Origin: a virus
Reading direction: 5' to 3' (one strand)
Length of the DNA: 38,551 bases
Virus record (IMG/VR): IMGVR_UViG_3300020055_000055
Span: 1 to 38,551 of that record
This document shows positions 30,810-38,551 of this stretch, one piece after another (the stretch's first letter is position 1; each line of letters begins with the position of its first letter). A program made the position numbers and the translations under genes. The notes under the pieces are model-generated. The model worked only from the letters and a program-made list of their open reading frames with translations. It was not told where the DNA came from and made no database searches.

Positions 30810-32512
30810 TGCAATTTTTTTATGATGGACAAATCCGTAGATATCTAACACAAATTGTTAGAGCTTTTAGCAATTTTAGTTATCAAGACGGTGACGGTGA
30901 TCTAAGACGTGTGCCAGTTATGTATGGAGATATAACAAGGCAAGTTGGAAGTATCATAAGAGAAAACTCAGAAAACAAATTGCCAAGTGCTCCTCGTATG
31001 GGTATATACATTACTAGCTTGCAAATGGACAGAGCTAGGTTAAGTGATAGCAGTTATATAAGTAAAATAAATTTACGTGAAAAAGAATTTGATGAAAATA
31101 CTAGTAGTTACTTAAGAAGCCAAGCCAAAGGATACACAGTTGAAAGACTGCATCCTACTCCATATACACTAGCTATAAATGTTGATTTATGGAGTACTAG
31201 CACTGATCAAAAGTTACAAATACTAGAACAAATTTTTATGTTGTTTAATCCAGACTTAGAATTCCAAACAACAGATAATTATGTTGATTGGACTAGTTTA
31301 AGTACTTTGTATTTAGAAGATATAAACTTTAGCAGCAGAAGTATTCCTGTTGGAACCAACGACGAAATTGATGTTGCAACAATTGGTTTTACTGCTCCAA
31401 TTTATATTTCACCGCCTACTAAAGTTAAAAAACTTGGTATTATTACAGATATTATTACAAGTATTTTTAATCAAGATCAAGGTACAATAAGTTTAGAAGG
31501 ATTTAATCCACCAACAGATAGCGATCAAGGTGCATCAAGCGGAACAACTGTTTTAGCAGATGGCACAATAATTGATAATCAAAGTGGTGTAACCAGCACT
31601 CAAGCTGTAGGATTAGGAGGCAGACTAGATTTATCAAATCCTGTGATATCAAGTTATAGAAATTTTGATTTGATTGTACAACAAGAAACAGGTAAACTTG
31701 CAATTAATAAAGAATTACGTGTAGGCGAAATTACGTGGTTAAACGTTTTAGAAGCAGAACTGCCAGCAAAATTCCAACCAGGTATTAGTCAAATTAGAAT
31801 ACGTAGAGCAGAACTACAATCAGAAATTGTAGGTACATTATCATTAACAGAAGGCGACCATTTTACAATAAACATTGACTGGGACGAAGATACATTACCT
31901 AGCAACACTCTTATTACTGGTCCGACAAAAACAGATGGTACAATTAATTATATTGTAAATCCAATCGAATTTAATCCATTAAGTGTAAAACAATCAGGAA
32001 CACGCATATTGTTGTTAGGTCCATTGGGCTTTCGTGTAGATAGAACGTTTACTGCAACTTATAGTGATGATAAAATATATACCGACATAGATTATTTTAT
32101 TCAAAACAGCAGTTTTGAATCAAGAATAGGTTCGGAAACAGTAAGTAGTTTTGATGTGTATGTTAACGGTGCTGTTGTTGCTGCAACAGGTTCTAACGAC
32201 AACGATAAGTTCTTAATTACATTAGATGTTCCTTTAGTAGCAGGAGATGTTGTACAATATGTTCTAACACTAAACGAAGACGGAGCAGAAGCTTGGAAGA
32301 ACGCAGATGCTAGTGATTTTGCAGCAGATAAAAATGACATTGTAGAATGGGATGGTAGTAATTGGCATATTATTTGGGATGCAAGTGCTGACGAAACCAC
32401 AACATATGTTACAAATGTTACAAACGGTCAACAGTATTATTGGAACAATTATTATTGGCAAACTGCTATAGATGGATATTATCCAAGAGGAACTTGGACA
32501 ATAACTTTATAA
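30809..32512 (+). CDS. gp15: gp15 tail sheath terminator with C-terminal extension
   Basis: This 567-aa protein is about twice the T4 gp15 length (272 aa). gp15 caps the tail tube and sheath and connects to the neck. The N-terminal 210 residues are clear gp15 (FYDGQIRRYLTQIVRAFSNFSY, GDITRQVGSIIRENSENK, YTVERLHPTPYTLAINVDLWS, LEQIFMLFNPDLEFQTTDNYVDWTSLS). The remainder, beyond about residue 230, is a beta-rich extension with Thr/Asp-rich segments and a C-terminal part rich in Trp and Tyr that holds DIVEWDGSNWHIIW. The extension probably decorates the neck. It starts in a TAATG junction with gp14. Confidence 0.9.
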   Translation: MQFFYDGQIRRYLTQIVRAFSNFSYQDGDGDLRRVPVMYGDITRQVGSIIRENSENKLPSAPRMGIYITSLQMDRARLSDSSYISKINLREKEFDENTSSYLRSQAKGYTVERLHPTPYTLAINVDLWSTSTDQKLQILEQIFMLFNPDLEFQTTDNYVDWTSLSTLYLEDINFSSRSIPVGTNDEIDVATIGFTAPIYISPPTKVKKLGIITDIITSIFNQDQGTISLEGFNPPTDSDQGASSGTTVLADGTIIDNQSGVTSTQAVGLGGRLDLSNPVISSYRNFDLIVQQETGKLAINKELRVGEITWLNVLEAELPAKFQPGISQIRIRRAELQSEIVGTLSLTEGDHFTINIDWDEDTLPSNTLITGPTKTDGTINYIVNPIEFNPLSVKQSGTRILLLGPLGFRVDRTFTATYSDDKIYTDIDYFIQNSSFESRIGSETVSSFDVYVNGAVVAATGSNDNDKFLITLDVPLVAGDVVQYVLTLNEDGAEAWKNADASDFAADKNDIVEWDGSNWHIIWDASADETTTYVTNVTNGQQYYWNNYYWQTAIDGYYPRGTWTITL

Positions 32513-32525
32513 AATAACTATTTGT

Positions 32526-32960
32526 ATGAATCAAATAATTTGTAGTGGTGCTTTGTTTTATAGTTTGCAAACGCACAGATTTTTATTATTACATAGAGCA
32601 AAAAGTAAATCTAAAAATGTTTGGGGTCTTGTAGGTGGTACAAACGAAGGTTATGAAACACCCTGGGAAGGTCTAAAAAGAGAAATACAAGAAGAAATTG
32701 GCAGTGTACCAGAAATTAAAAAAACAATCCCATTAGAAACATTTATTAGCAGTGACGAACATTTTCATTTTCACACTTATTTGTGTGTCGTTGAAAAAGA
32801 ATTTTTACCAAAACTAAACGACGAACACGATGGATACTCATGGGTAAAATTTGGTTCATGGCCTAAACCCTTGCACAACGGACTATCAAACACTTTACGT
32901 AGTAAATATAATCAAAATAAACTAGAAACTATTATCCAGCTTGTTGATATAATTTCTTAA
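32526..32960 (+). CDS. Nudix hydrolase
   Basis: This 144-aa Nudix-fold pyrophosphatase has a complete Nudix box at residues 38-60: G38, E44, R52-E53, E56-E57 and G59, fitting GX5EX7REUXEEXGU except that the last hydrophobic is Ser60. Nudix enzymes hydrolyse X-linked nucleoside diphosphates. Here the substrate could be an oxidised dNTP, a dinucleotide, an mRNA cap-like 5' end or a nucleotide sugar. It follows gp15 by 13 nt. Its last 29 nt overlap, in the opposite direction, the end of the 880-aa gene, so transcription from both strands would meet here. Confidence 0.9.
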   Translation: MNQIICSGALFYSLQTHRFLLLHRAKSKSKNVWGLVGGTNEGYETPWEGLKREIQEEIGSVPEIKKTIPLETFISSDEHFHFHTYLCVVEKEFLPKLNDEHDGYSWVKFGSWPKPLHNGLSNTLRSKYNQNKLETIIQLVDIIS

Positions 32961-35574
32961 ACTCATCTTTCAACCAATTAAAATCATTGAGTTTTGCTAG
33001 TTCTACTGGATTATCTTTGTGCTCTTCGCCAAAGTTTTTACCTGCTATAGCACCAGCAATTGCTGCTTTACCAAATGGTTTATCATCGCCTTTACTGCAC
33101 CAGGCATCTAATCTAAATTCTGTCTCGTCGTCTTTTTGTCTTGCAATAGTACGACTTGCAAGTTTTGCACATTCTCTAAATCCACTGCGCCAAGCACTAA
33201 ACGAGTCTGTGTTAAATGCAGTAGTATTGCTCATTTCATCAATGCCTTTGAACTTATCACTAATGCTAGTTGTCATATCTGTAGTAGATTCGTCTAAGTT
33301 CCTTGTTAAAGCAGTAGGCAATAATTTTACACCGCCGTAACCATATACAAGTCCATTAATAGGATTATAACTTCTCCATACGTGTACAGTTTCTTTACCA
33401 TCTATATCATATGCAGGAACATAAAAGTCAAAATCAAATCCGTCAATTATTTCAGCATCTCCATCTACTACCCAAAACATTTCCGTTTCTGCTAGTTCTG
33501 CTGCACGTTTGTGAGCAGCATGAATGCCTTTAATATCCATTACACGTTTTGCTCTAGGAAATTTTTCGCTCAGTGAATTAAAGTTGTCATCAGCATTTGG
33601 TTCTCCATTACTAATAAAAACAATATCATAAGGTTTAGGACGACTGCCTACCTCTGGATATTCTTTTTTAGTAACAAAAAATCTATAATCAATTTCACGT
33701 TGACTAATGTTTAATTTTTTACTAGTTAATGAAATACCATCATAAAATTCTCCGTTTTTCCAAACGTGATTAATTTTGCGTTCATATTGATTATGATGAC
33801 TTATATAAAAATCCCAATTAAAATTATCTACAGGTAAAAAACTATCATTTACCATCCAGAACATATCAAAATTACAATCTTTTTTTGCTCGTAAATAATC
33901 TTGATAATCATTCACTGTGTAAATTGGATATTGCTTAGGATTACTTGCAACAATTTCGTGTTCTTTTTTCTTAATTAAAAATCTATGTTCTATTTCTTTT
34001 TCACTTACTAAAACATTTTTACTGAATAAAACAATACCATCGTATGTGTCATTGTTTAAAAATACGTGATTGATATTTCTATCATAAGTGTTGTGATGAT
34101 CAAAATATAGATCAAAAGCAAAATCTTCACACACTTCTACATCATCTGGTATACCCCAAAACATTTCCGACTCACAATTATATAATGCTTCGGTGTAGTC
34201 TTCATATGAATTGATTACAAATTGTTGGAATTTTTTTGGTGTACTAGCAACAATATTGTGTTCTTTTTTGTTTACATAAAATCTATGATCAAATTCTTTT
34301 TCACTTATTTCAGACCTTGCACACATTAATGCAATGCCGTCATACGAATCTTCATTTAGGAAAACGTGATTTGTTTTCATATCAAAAGACTCTTGATCGT
34401 GAAAATATTTGTCCCATTCAAATTCTTCATTTACATCAACATCGCTTGGTATTAACCAGAACATATCACTGCCGCAACTTGCTATTGCACTTTTGTATTG
34501 TTCATATGTATCAATATTAAAACGTTCAAAATCTTTTGGTACACTTGCAACTTCTTCATGATCAATCTTGTGTTCTAATTCTCTAAAAATAATTTCTTTT
34601 TCTGTCACAGGTGAGTTTTTACTAAACAAAAAGACACCATTGTATTTGTTTCCATTTAACCAAGCGTGATTGCTTTTTCTATCTGAGCTATGATGGCTAA
34701 TATAATAATCAAATTTAAAATCTTCATTGATAATAATTTGATTGCTATATCCCCAAAATAAATGCGTTGTTGATTTTTGTAATGCAGATTGATAATCGTA
34801 ATAATCATTAATTTCAAAACAATCATATGGTCTAGGATTACTTGCCATAATCCTTACTTCTTTTTTATCAATTAAGAATCTATGTTTTAATTCCCTTTCA
34901 GAAATATCATAATTTTTTGGTAGCAACATAACACCATCTAATTGATCAATGTCCCCGTTGCCAAAAACGTGTGGTGTATCATAACTCCATTCATCGGGTT
35001 TATAACTAAATTTAAATGTATCTCTTACAACAGTATCATCGTAAACAATCCAAAACATATCAGTAAAACTTTGTTCTCTAGCTTGTTCCACCGTGTCTAC
35101 AGATTGTACTTTAAATCCTCTTTCGATTAGATTATTGTGTACAGTTTTATCTTCTCCAATGTAAAAGATATCAAATTTTTCTTGCCCTTTATAAGGGCTG
35201 TAATGTCCAGCAATATATTTTTCTTCTATTTCAATAAAATTATTCCAATGTGCATCTCTGCTTACTAAACGAACCAAATCATAGCTTTTTACTTCTCTAC
35301 TTTTTTCAAATACATAAGGAAATTTAAACGTTGCTAATTGATTAGGCATATAATACCAAGGAAAACTTGGATATATTTCTATACCTTTTTTTATTAGCCA
35401 AACATATTTTGTGGTAATTTCATTTTCTTTTTCTTTTAAGATAGAATAGTCAGTAGGATCATCAACATAAAAAACATTCCACTTAGGCAAAAAATGATTT
35501 TTTAAACTGTCTTGTCCAGGAAACAAACCTGGGGTTGATTTTAATTTATCGAATTTTGAAAATGCTGTTTTCAT
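32932..35574 (-). CDS. Giant modular protein with tandem glycosyltransferase-like repeats
   Basis: This 880-aa protein has six copies of a module marked by an FW pair at F174, F273, F372, F472, F572 and F700, with period 99-100 except the last. Each module reads roughly Y..Y..A......MFW-x4-7-D..v..-(F/W)-x-(F/W)-D.Y(I/F)..H..Y-D/E-R..NHV(W/F)-L/K-N-YDGI.L.SK, then EKE...RF...KKE..I.AS.P. The last (about 650-755) keeps DGD at 704-706 in WVVDGDAEI and ends with HVWRSYNP and GYGGVKLLP, as in marine phage glycosyltransferase-like proteins. Earlier modules lack the full DxD. It overlaps the GT2-like gene as ATGA. Confidence 0.78.
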   Translation of the reverse strand: MKTAFSKFDKLKSTPGLFPGQDSLKNHFLPKWNVFYVDDPTDYSILKEKENEITTKYVWLIKKGIEIYPSFPWYYMPNQLATFKFPYVFEKSREVKSYDLVRLVSRDAHWNNFIEIEEKYIAGHYSPYKGQEKFDIFYIGEDKTVHNNLIERGFKVQSVDTVEQAREQSFTDMFWIVYDDTVVRDTFKFSYKPDEWSYDTPHVFGNGDIDQLDGVMLLPKNYDISERELKHRFLIDKKEVRIMASNPRPYDCFEINDYYDYQSALQKSTTHLFWGYSNQIIINEDFKFDYYISHHSSDRKSNHAWLNGNKYNGVFLFSKNSPVTEKEIIFRELEHKIDHEEVASVPKDFERFNIDTYEQYKSAIASCGSDMFWLIPSDVDVNEEFEWDKYFHDQESFDMKTNHVFLNEDSYDGIALMCARSEISEKEFDHRFYVNKKEHNIVASTPKKFQQFVINSYEDYTEALYNCESEMFWGIPDDVEVCEDFAFDLYFDHHNTYDRNINHVFLNNDTYDGIVLFSKNVLVSEKEIEHRFLIKKKEHEIVASNPKQYPIYTVNDYQDYLRAKKDCNFDMFWMVNDSFLPVDNFNWDFYISHHNQYERKINHVWKNGEFYDGISLTSKKLNISQREIDYRFFVTKKEYPEVGSRPKPYDIVFISNGEPNADDNFNSLSEKFPRAKRVMDIKGIHAAHKRAAELAETEMFWVVDGDAEIIDGFDFDFYVPAYDIDGKETVHVWRSYNPINGLVYGYGGVKLLPTALTRNLDESTTDMTTSISDKFKGIDEMSNTTAFNTDSFSAWRSGFRECAKLASRTIARQKDDETEFRLDAWCSKGDDKPFGKAAIAGAIAGKNFGEEHKDNPVELAKLNDFNWLKDEFKKLYQQAG
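33625..35172 (-). repeat. In-frame tandem repeats of about 297-300 nt in the 880-aa gene
   Basis: At least four regular units (residues about 250-650) plus one divergent unit before them. Adjacent units differ at many positions in protein and DNA, so the duplications are old, unlike recent slippage repeats. Strongest shared blocks are MFW, the H..YDR.INHVFLN.D.YDGI segment and the IEHRF..KKEHEIVAS.PK.. linker. Confidence 0.8.
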
Positions 35575-36155
35575 AGTGTGTTTGCTTTCAATCCTAAATG
35601 AACTAATTTAATATCTGCATCTAACCAAACATCAATTCCGTGATGCATTGCTTGATTACAAAAGTATATATCCTCGCCGCAGTAATTATCTTCTGATTTA
35701 TTATATTCGTGTGCAAACCAAGGCTTTGGTAACTCTTTAAATACTTCTGCTTTTACTAACATACAACCCATTCCTACAGCCCAAATTTTGTGTAATCCGC
35801 TGTTTTGGTTCAATCTTGTGTGTATGTTTTCTGGATCTGTAAATGCTACTGATCTATAAGGAGCATATCGTGTACTGTATTGTGCAGCAACAATATTTTT
35901 ATTGTGTGTCATTAAAACATCAGCAGTATTTGCTGGAAACTGCATATCGCTGTCTAGCCATAGTAGATGTGTTGCATCTTTTTCTAATGCAAGATTTGCT
36001 AAGTCGATACGTTGTTGCGCAATCACGCTTCCACAAACAATGTGTAGATCAAATGGTATTTCTAACTTAGTAAGCCTACTAGTTAATTTACTTAAACTTT
36101 GAGCAAAAAAAGTGTGTACTTGATCTCTTGCAGGAACACAGATACCAATTTTCAT
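35571..36155 (-). CDS. Glycosyltransferase, GT2-like
   Basis: This is a 194-aa GT-A-fold protein with an N-terminal strand MKIGICVPARDQV, then VIAQQRIDLANLALEKDATHLLWLDSDMQFP, where D68-S-D70 is the metal-binding DxD. A long acceptor-side stretch GMGCMLVKAEVFKEL, HEYNKSEDNYCGEDIYFCNQA follows, where GEDIYF resembles the catalytic ED of GT2 enzymes. It would transfer a sugar to an unknown acceptor. The start codon forms a TAATG junction with the 125-aa gene and its stop overlaps the 880-aa gene as ATGA, so all three are co-expressed from the strong promoter at 36555-36583. Confidence 0.83.
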   Translation of the reverse strand: MKIGICVPARDQVHTFFAQSLSKLTSRLTKLEIPFDLHIVCGSVIAQQRIDLANLALEKDATHLLWLDSDMQFPANTADVLMTHNKNIVAAQYSTRYAPYRSVAFTDPENIHTRLNQNSGLHKIWAVGMGCMLVKAEVFKELPKPWFAHEYNKSEDNYCGEDIYFCNQAMHHGIDVWLDADIKLVHLGLKANTL

Positions 36156-36532
36156 TACAATACTGTATTAGGAATCTCAGCTTCGTTTAATTCTTTTTCT
36201 GCTGCAACTGTTAAGTTATTCCAAGTACGTGCAGAACCTGTAGCAACTTTTACACATTCTTGAAAATCTGCAGGATCAAGTGCAGCCATTGCTAACATAT
36301 TTTCTGGTTGTACTTTACCAATTGTAAGAAGGTCAGCACCGGCAGCGTGTCCAATTTTTTGAATCCAATGCAGTCTATCATCGTCTGCTGGTACAGACAT
36401 TTCAGCAACTGCTGCTTCAGCTTCAGAATGTAAGTCTGCATCTAAATCCAATGTTGCAAGTTTTGCAAGTTTTCTTGCTTTGGTGTATTCTTGTGCCAAA
36501 TCAACATTTAGCACTTCATAAAGTGTTTTCAT
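36155..36532 (-). CDS. Hypothetical protein, first gene of the 125-aa/GT/880-aa operon
   Basis: This 125-aa, Ala-rich, acidic and largely helical protein begins MKTLYEVLNVDLAQEYTKAR. Segments such as DADLHSEAEAAVAEM and DRLHWIQKIGHAAGADLL look amphipathic. I do not recognise a family, and it has no membrane or signal sequence. It is the first gene behind a perfect-consensus sigma70 promoter and has GGAG about 8 nt before its ATG. It is coupled to the GT2-like and 880-aa genes, so it could be a regulator or partner of those enzymes. That is context only. Confidence 0.72.
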   Translation of the reverse strand: MKTLYEVLNVDLAQEYTKARKLAKLATLDLDADLHSEAEAAVAEMSVPADDDRLHWIQKIGHAAGADLLTIGKVQPENMLAMAALDPADFQECVKVATGSARTWNNLTVAAEKELNEAEIPNTVL

Positions 36533-36554
36533 TATTTGCTCCTATTCTATATAG

Positions 36555-36583
36555 ATTATAATTGATTATAACACCTTTGTCAA
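36555..36583 (-). promoter_or_regulatory. Perfect-consensus sigma70 promoter
   Basis: On the minus strand TTGACA (36578-36583), a spacer of exactly 17 nt, then TATAAT (36555-36560). A second TATAAT lies inside the spacer (36565-36570) at non-optimal distance. It starts 5 nt after the stop of the candidate fibre gene and drives the 125-aa, GT2-like and 880-aa genes, suggesting strong early expression by host polymerase. Confidence 0.85.
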
Positions 36584-36587
36584 GTAA

Positions 36588-38551
36588 TTAGTCATCAAAT
36601 GTTAAATGATATAATATTCCTGTCCAAGATAATACCCACATATTTTCTCCAACACCATCGAGTTGGAAACCTGCTACGCTCATTTCTCTAGGTAATCTTA
36701 AACTTCTCTGTAAAGTCCATGTACCTCCTACAAGATCCATACTGTTACAGGTAAATTGACCAAATGTATTAGCGCCAGGACAATATAATATAAATTCAGC
36801 ATAATTCGGAGTTAATGAATTTGTTAAATGTCTAACGTGAATACCAGTAATTGCGTTAGCACTGTATGATATTCCAAATACAACTCCTAAAGGATCAAAT
36901 CCTGCATTAACTAATTTAGTCCTTAGTTCTACTGATGAATATACATTATACATACTAGGAGACACGTTGTTCAATGTAGCACTTGCTCGCCATTGGTGTA
37001 AATATCCATCTGTGCCAGTCATCCAATAATAAGAATTATTTACATCATCTAAGTTATGAGAAGTTTCTAAAGAGTGTGCTGCACCTAAAGCATAAATGTT
37101 TCCAGTGTTACCACTTTTTGCAGCACTTGTCCTACCATTTAAAGTATTATCGGCAATACCTCCTGCAGCAGAGATATTCATATGGATTTCAGGTCCAGAT
37201 CCATTGAGATATGTAATATATGTTTGTTGTCTGCTTGTTGATTTATCCATAAAATCAGCAAATACAGGACCAGGAAAAGTGAAACTACTTGCCAAATATG
37301 AACTTATATCTCTTGTATGTGTACTACTTACTGTGTTCAGATTCCATCCTTGAGTCATATTCACTTGTGCGGCAATATTATTACTGGTACCTGCATATGC
37401 GCCAACTTTTTGGCCGTATTTATAATCAGAATAAAGTAAACCGCCGTTTCTGTCTAAATCTGGCAAGTAATTGTAATAATTTGGAGGTTGATAAACTGCG
37501 CCTGACGTGTTACCAAGTAGTGGATACCAAAAATCACCTCCGCCTGTATAATTCAATGCACTTAGATCTTCACTTGAAAAATCAAATGGTGTGGTTAATT
37601 CGTACAATACAGCAGCGTGGCCATACTGAACGTGGCCCATAATAACTTTTGTTCCGGTTGAATCTAGGTGGCGTGACCATCCAGATATACCACTACTATA
37701 ATATGAATCTCTTGTGGTTGGAGCATTGTCAACAACATCCCAGCTTGTTCCTAACTCATATCTCAATATTCCTGTGCCCGATTGTGTATATTCTCCTACA
37801 AACAAATAGTCTTCTGTAACTTGGAAAAAGTCAGGATAATCATAACCAGCATTATCAGGTCTATCAAATCTGCCATCATATGTAACTGTTCCAGAGACAG
37901 GATCGCTGCCAGTATAGCTAAATTGATAGATATATTGAAAACCGTTGACAACATCGTCTCTGCCTAACAACCAAAATTTATTTTGACTTGGTTCCCATTG
38001 TGCATAGTCTATTCTCTGGAATGATTTAAAGTCAGAATATGCTCTTGTAGTAAGGCCGGTATAACCGTTTAAATCGAAATTAGTTGATGTAACTTTTGAT
38101 ATACCATTAATAGGACTCCTAAACATTATACAAGTAGTGCCTGCACTATTCCAATTTAATCCTTTAAAACCAGAAAACTGGGTAGTGTTATGTTTAAAAC
38201 TTGTTTTTTCGCTTGCTCCACCTAGTGTCCACGGTGAGAGTAAATCTATTTGTCCGCCACCTGAAGTATTAAGATCAGATGTAAAATAAAGTTTGTTTCC
38301 ATCCGGCGATGGAAAAATATGTGTAGCACCCCCTTGGTTGGTTGTAAAACTTCTTTTTCCACCTAGTTCTTGAAAATCAGGAGGACCAGATTGTGCTCTG
38401 AGATTAGCAAGCTGATAGTTTTTAGCATTACTGAATGAACTTGTTGCACTTTGATAACCACCGAATGTACTACTCATTGTAATAGTAGTACCTTGAGAAA
38501 TACCAATATATGTACCTAATATACCTAAAACATATGTGCTTACTTCTCCTT
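36588..38551 (-). CDS. Candidate beta-propeller fibre or host-recognition protein, 5' end outside
   Basis: An ATG at 38477 would give 629 aa, but the frame stays open for 24 further codons to the window edge. These read GEVSTYVLGILGTYIG, ISQGTTITMSS, so the true start is probably further right. The visible protein is rich in Tyr, Gly, Ser and Asn. Repeating strands such as IFPSPDGNKLYFTSD, WEPSQNKFWLLG, LDSTGTKVIMGHV and GENMWVLSWTGILYHL look like blades of a beta-propeller. A TITMSSTFGG-type motif resembles the start of domains in marine phage fibres. No catalytic motif is visible. A receptor-binding or adhesin role is inferred from composition and position, not demonstrated. Confidence 0.62.
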   Translation of the reverse strand, partial: GEVSTYVLGILGTYIGISQGTTITMSSTFGGYQSATSSFSNAKNYQLANLRAQSGPPDFQELGGKRSFTTNQGGATHIFPSPDGNKLYFTSDLNTSGGGQIDLLSPWTLGGASEKTSFKHNTTQFSGFKGLNWNSAGTTCIMFRSPINGISKVTSTNFDLNGYTGLTTRAYSDFKSFQRIDYAQWEPSQNKFWLLGRDDVVNGFQYIYQFSYTGSDPVSGTVTYDGRFDRPDNAGYDYPDFFQVTEDYLFVGEYTQSGTGILRYELGTSWDVVDNAPTTRDSYYSSGISGWSRHLDSTGTKVIMGHVQYGHAAVLYELTTPFDFSSEDLSALNYTGGGDFWYPLLGNTSGAVYQPPNYYNYLPDLDRNGGLLYSDYKYGQKVGAYAGTSNNIAAQVNMTQGWNLNTVSSTHTRDISSYLASSFTFPGPVFADFMDKSTSRQQTYITYLNGSGPEIHMNISAAGGIADNTLNGRTSAAKSGNTGNIYALGAAHSLETSHNLDDVNNSYYWMTGTDGYLHQWRASATLNNVSPSMYNVYSSVELRTKLVNAGFDPLGVVFGISYSANAITGIHVRHLTNSLTPNYAEFILYCPGANTFGQFTCNSMDLVGGTWTLQRSLRLPREMSVAGFQLDGVGENMWVLSWTGILYHLTFDD

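Noticed and set aside
33625-35172. Regular 300-nt periodicity, considered as a CRISPR or DNA repeat array
   Set aside because: The period is a protein module in one open frame. DNA copies are diverged and there are no short identical repeats with unique spacers.

Overview
This window is a fragment of an AT-rich, tightly packed T4-like marine myovirus genome. The evidence is a set of recognisable T4-type proteins: neck gp13 and gp14, tail-sheath terminator gp15, sheath gp18, tube gp19, head-completion gp4, terminase gp16 and gp17, ssDNA-binding gp32, and recombination proteins UvsX and UvsY. The closest relatives I can recall are T4-like cyanophages and pelagiphages. No photosynthesis gene or other host-diagnostic gene is present, so the host stays open (SAR11, cyanobacteria or another marine bacterium). 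I found no tRNA, IS element or CRISPR. Family assignments come from reading the sequence, not from database searches.

Layout. (1) 1-12.9 kb is a glycan-biosynthesis island. A 10-gene minus-strand block (9843 down to 2434) has every junction overlapping. It encodes a cytidylyltransferase-cupin fusion, a GT8-like transferase, a pyruvyltransferase-like protein, a GT29/sialyltransferase-like protein, two methyltransferases and four tandem paralogous GT-B-like proteins. Three plus-strand genes (316-2448) add two DxD glycosyltransferases and an FkbM-like methyltransferase. A second block (GT, epimerase, short UDP-sugar dehydrogenase, sulfotransferase) is coupled directly to uvsY. (2) 12.9-15.7 kb holds gp32, uvsX, a small conserved ORF and uvsY. 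(3) 15.8-24.9 kb holds the packaging, head-completion and tail genes, including gp17, gp16, gp4 and gp19, plus several phage proteins of unknown role. (4) 24.9-32.5 kb holds gp18, a dNMP-kinase-like protein, gp13 and, diverging from it, gp14 and gp15. (5) 32.5-36.5 kb holds a Nudix hydrolase and a minus-strand operon of a 125-aa unknown protein, a DxD glycosyltransferase and an 880-aa protein built from about 100-aa repeats with a glycosyltransferase-like motif. (6) 36.6 kb to the end holds a beta-propeller-like candidate fibre protein that runs off the window.

Regulation. A recurrent octamer related to the T4 late promoter ([G][A/T/C]TAAATA, usually GATAAATA) precedes most structural genes. 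Two divergent gene pairs share palindromic versions of it. In several cases the box lies only 4-7 nt from the start codon with no Shine-Dalgarno sequence, which suggests leaderless or near-leaderless late mRNAs. Three genes or operons instead have good sigma70-type promoters: gp32, the dNMP kinase and the 125-aa/GT/880-aa operon (the last a perfect TTGACA-17-TATAAT). Terminator hairpins sit after gp32, the 409-aa gene and gp19. Two of these are followed within about 10 nt by the next late box and start codon.

How it fits together: a standard T4-like virion and replication core carries an unusually large set of sugar-modifying genes. They plausibly remodel a host surface polysaccharide or decorate a virion or DNA component. 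The sequence alone does not decide between these.
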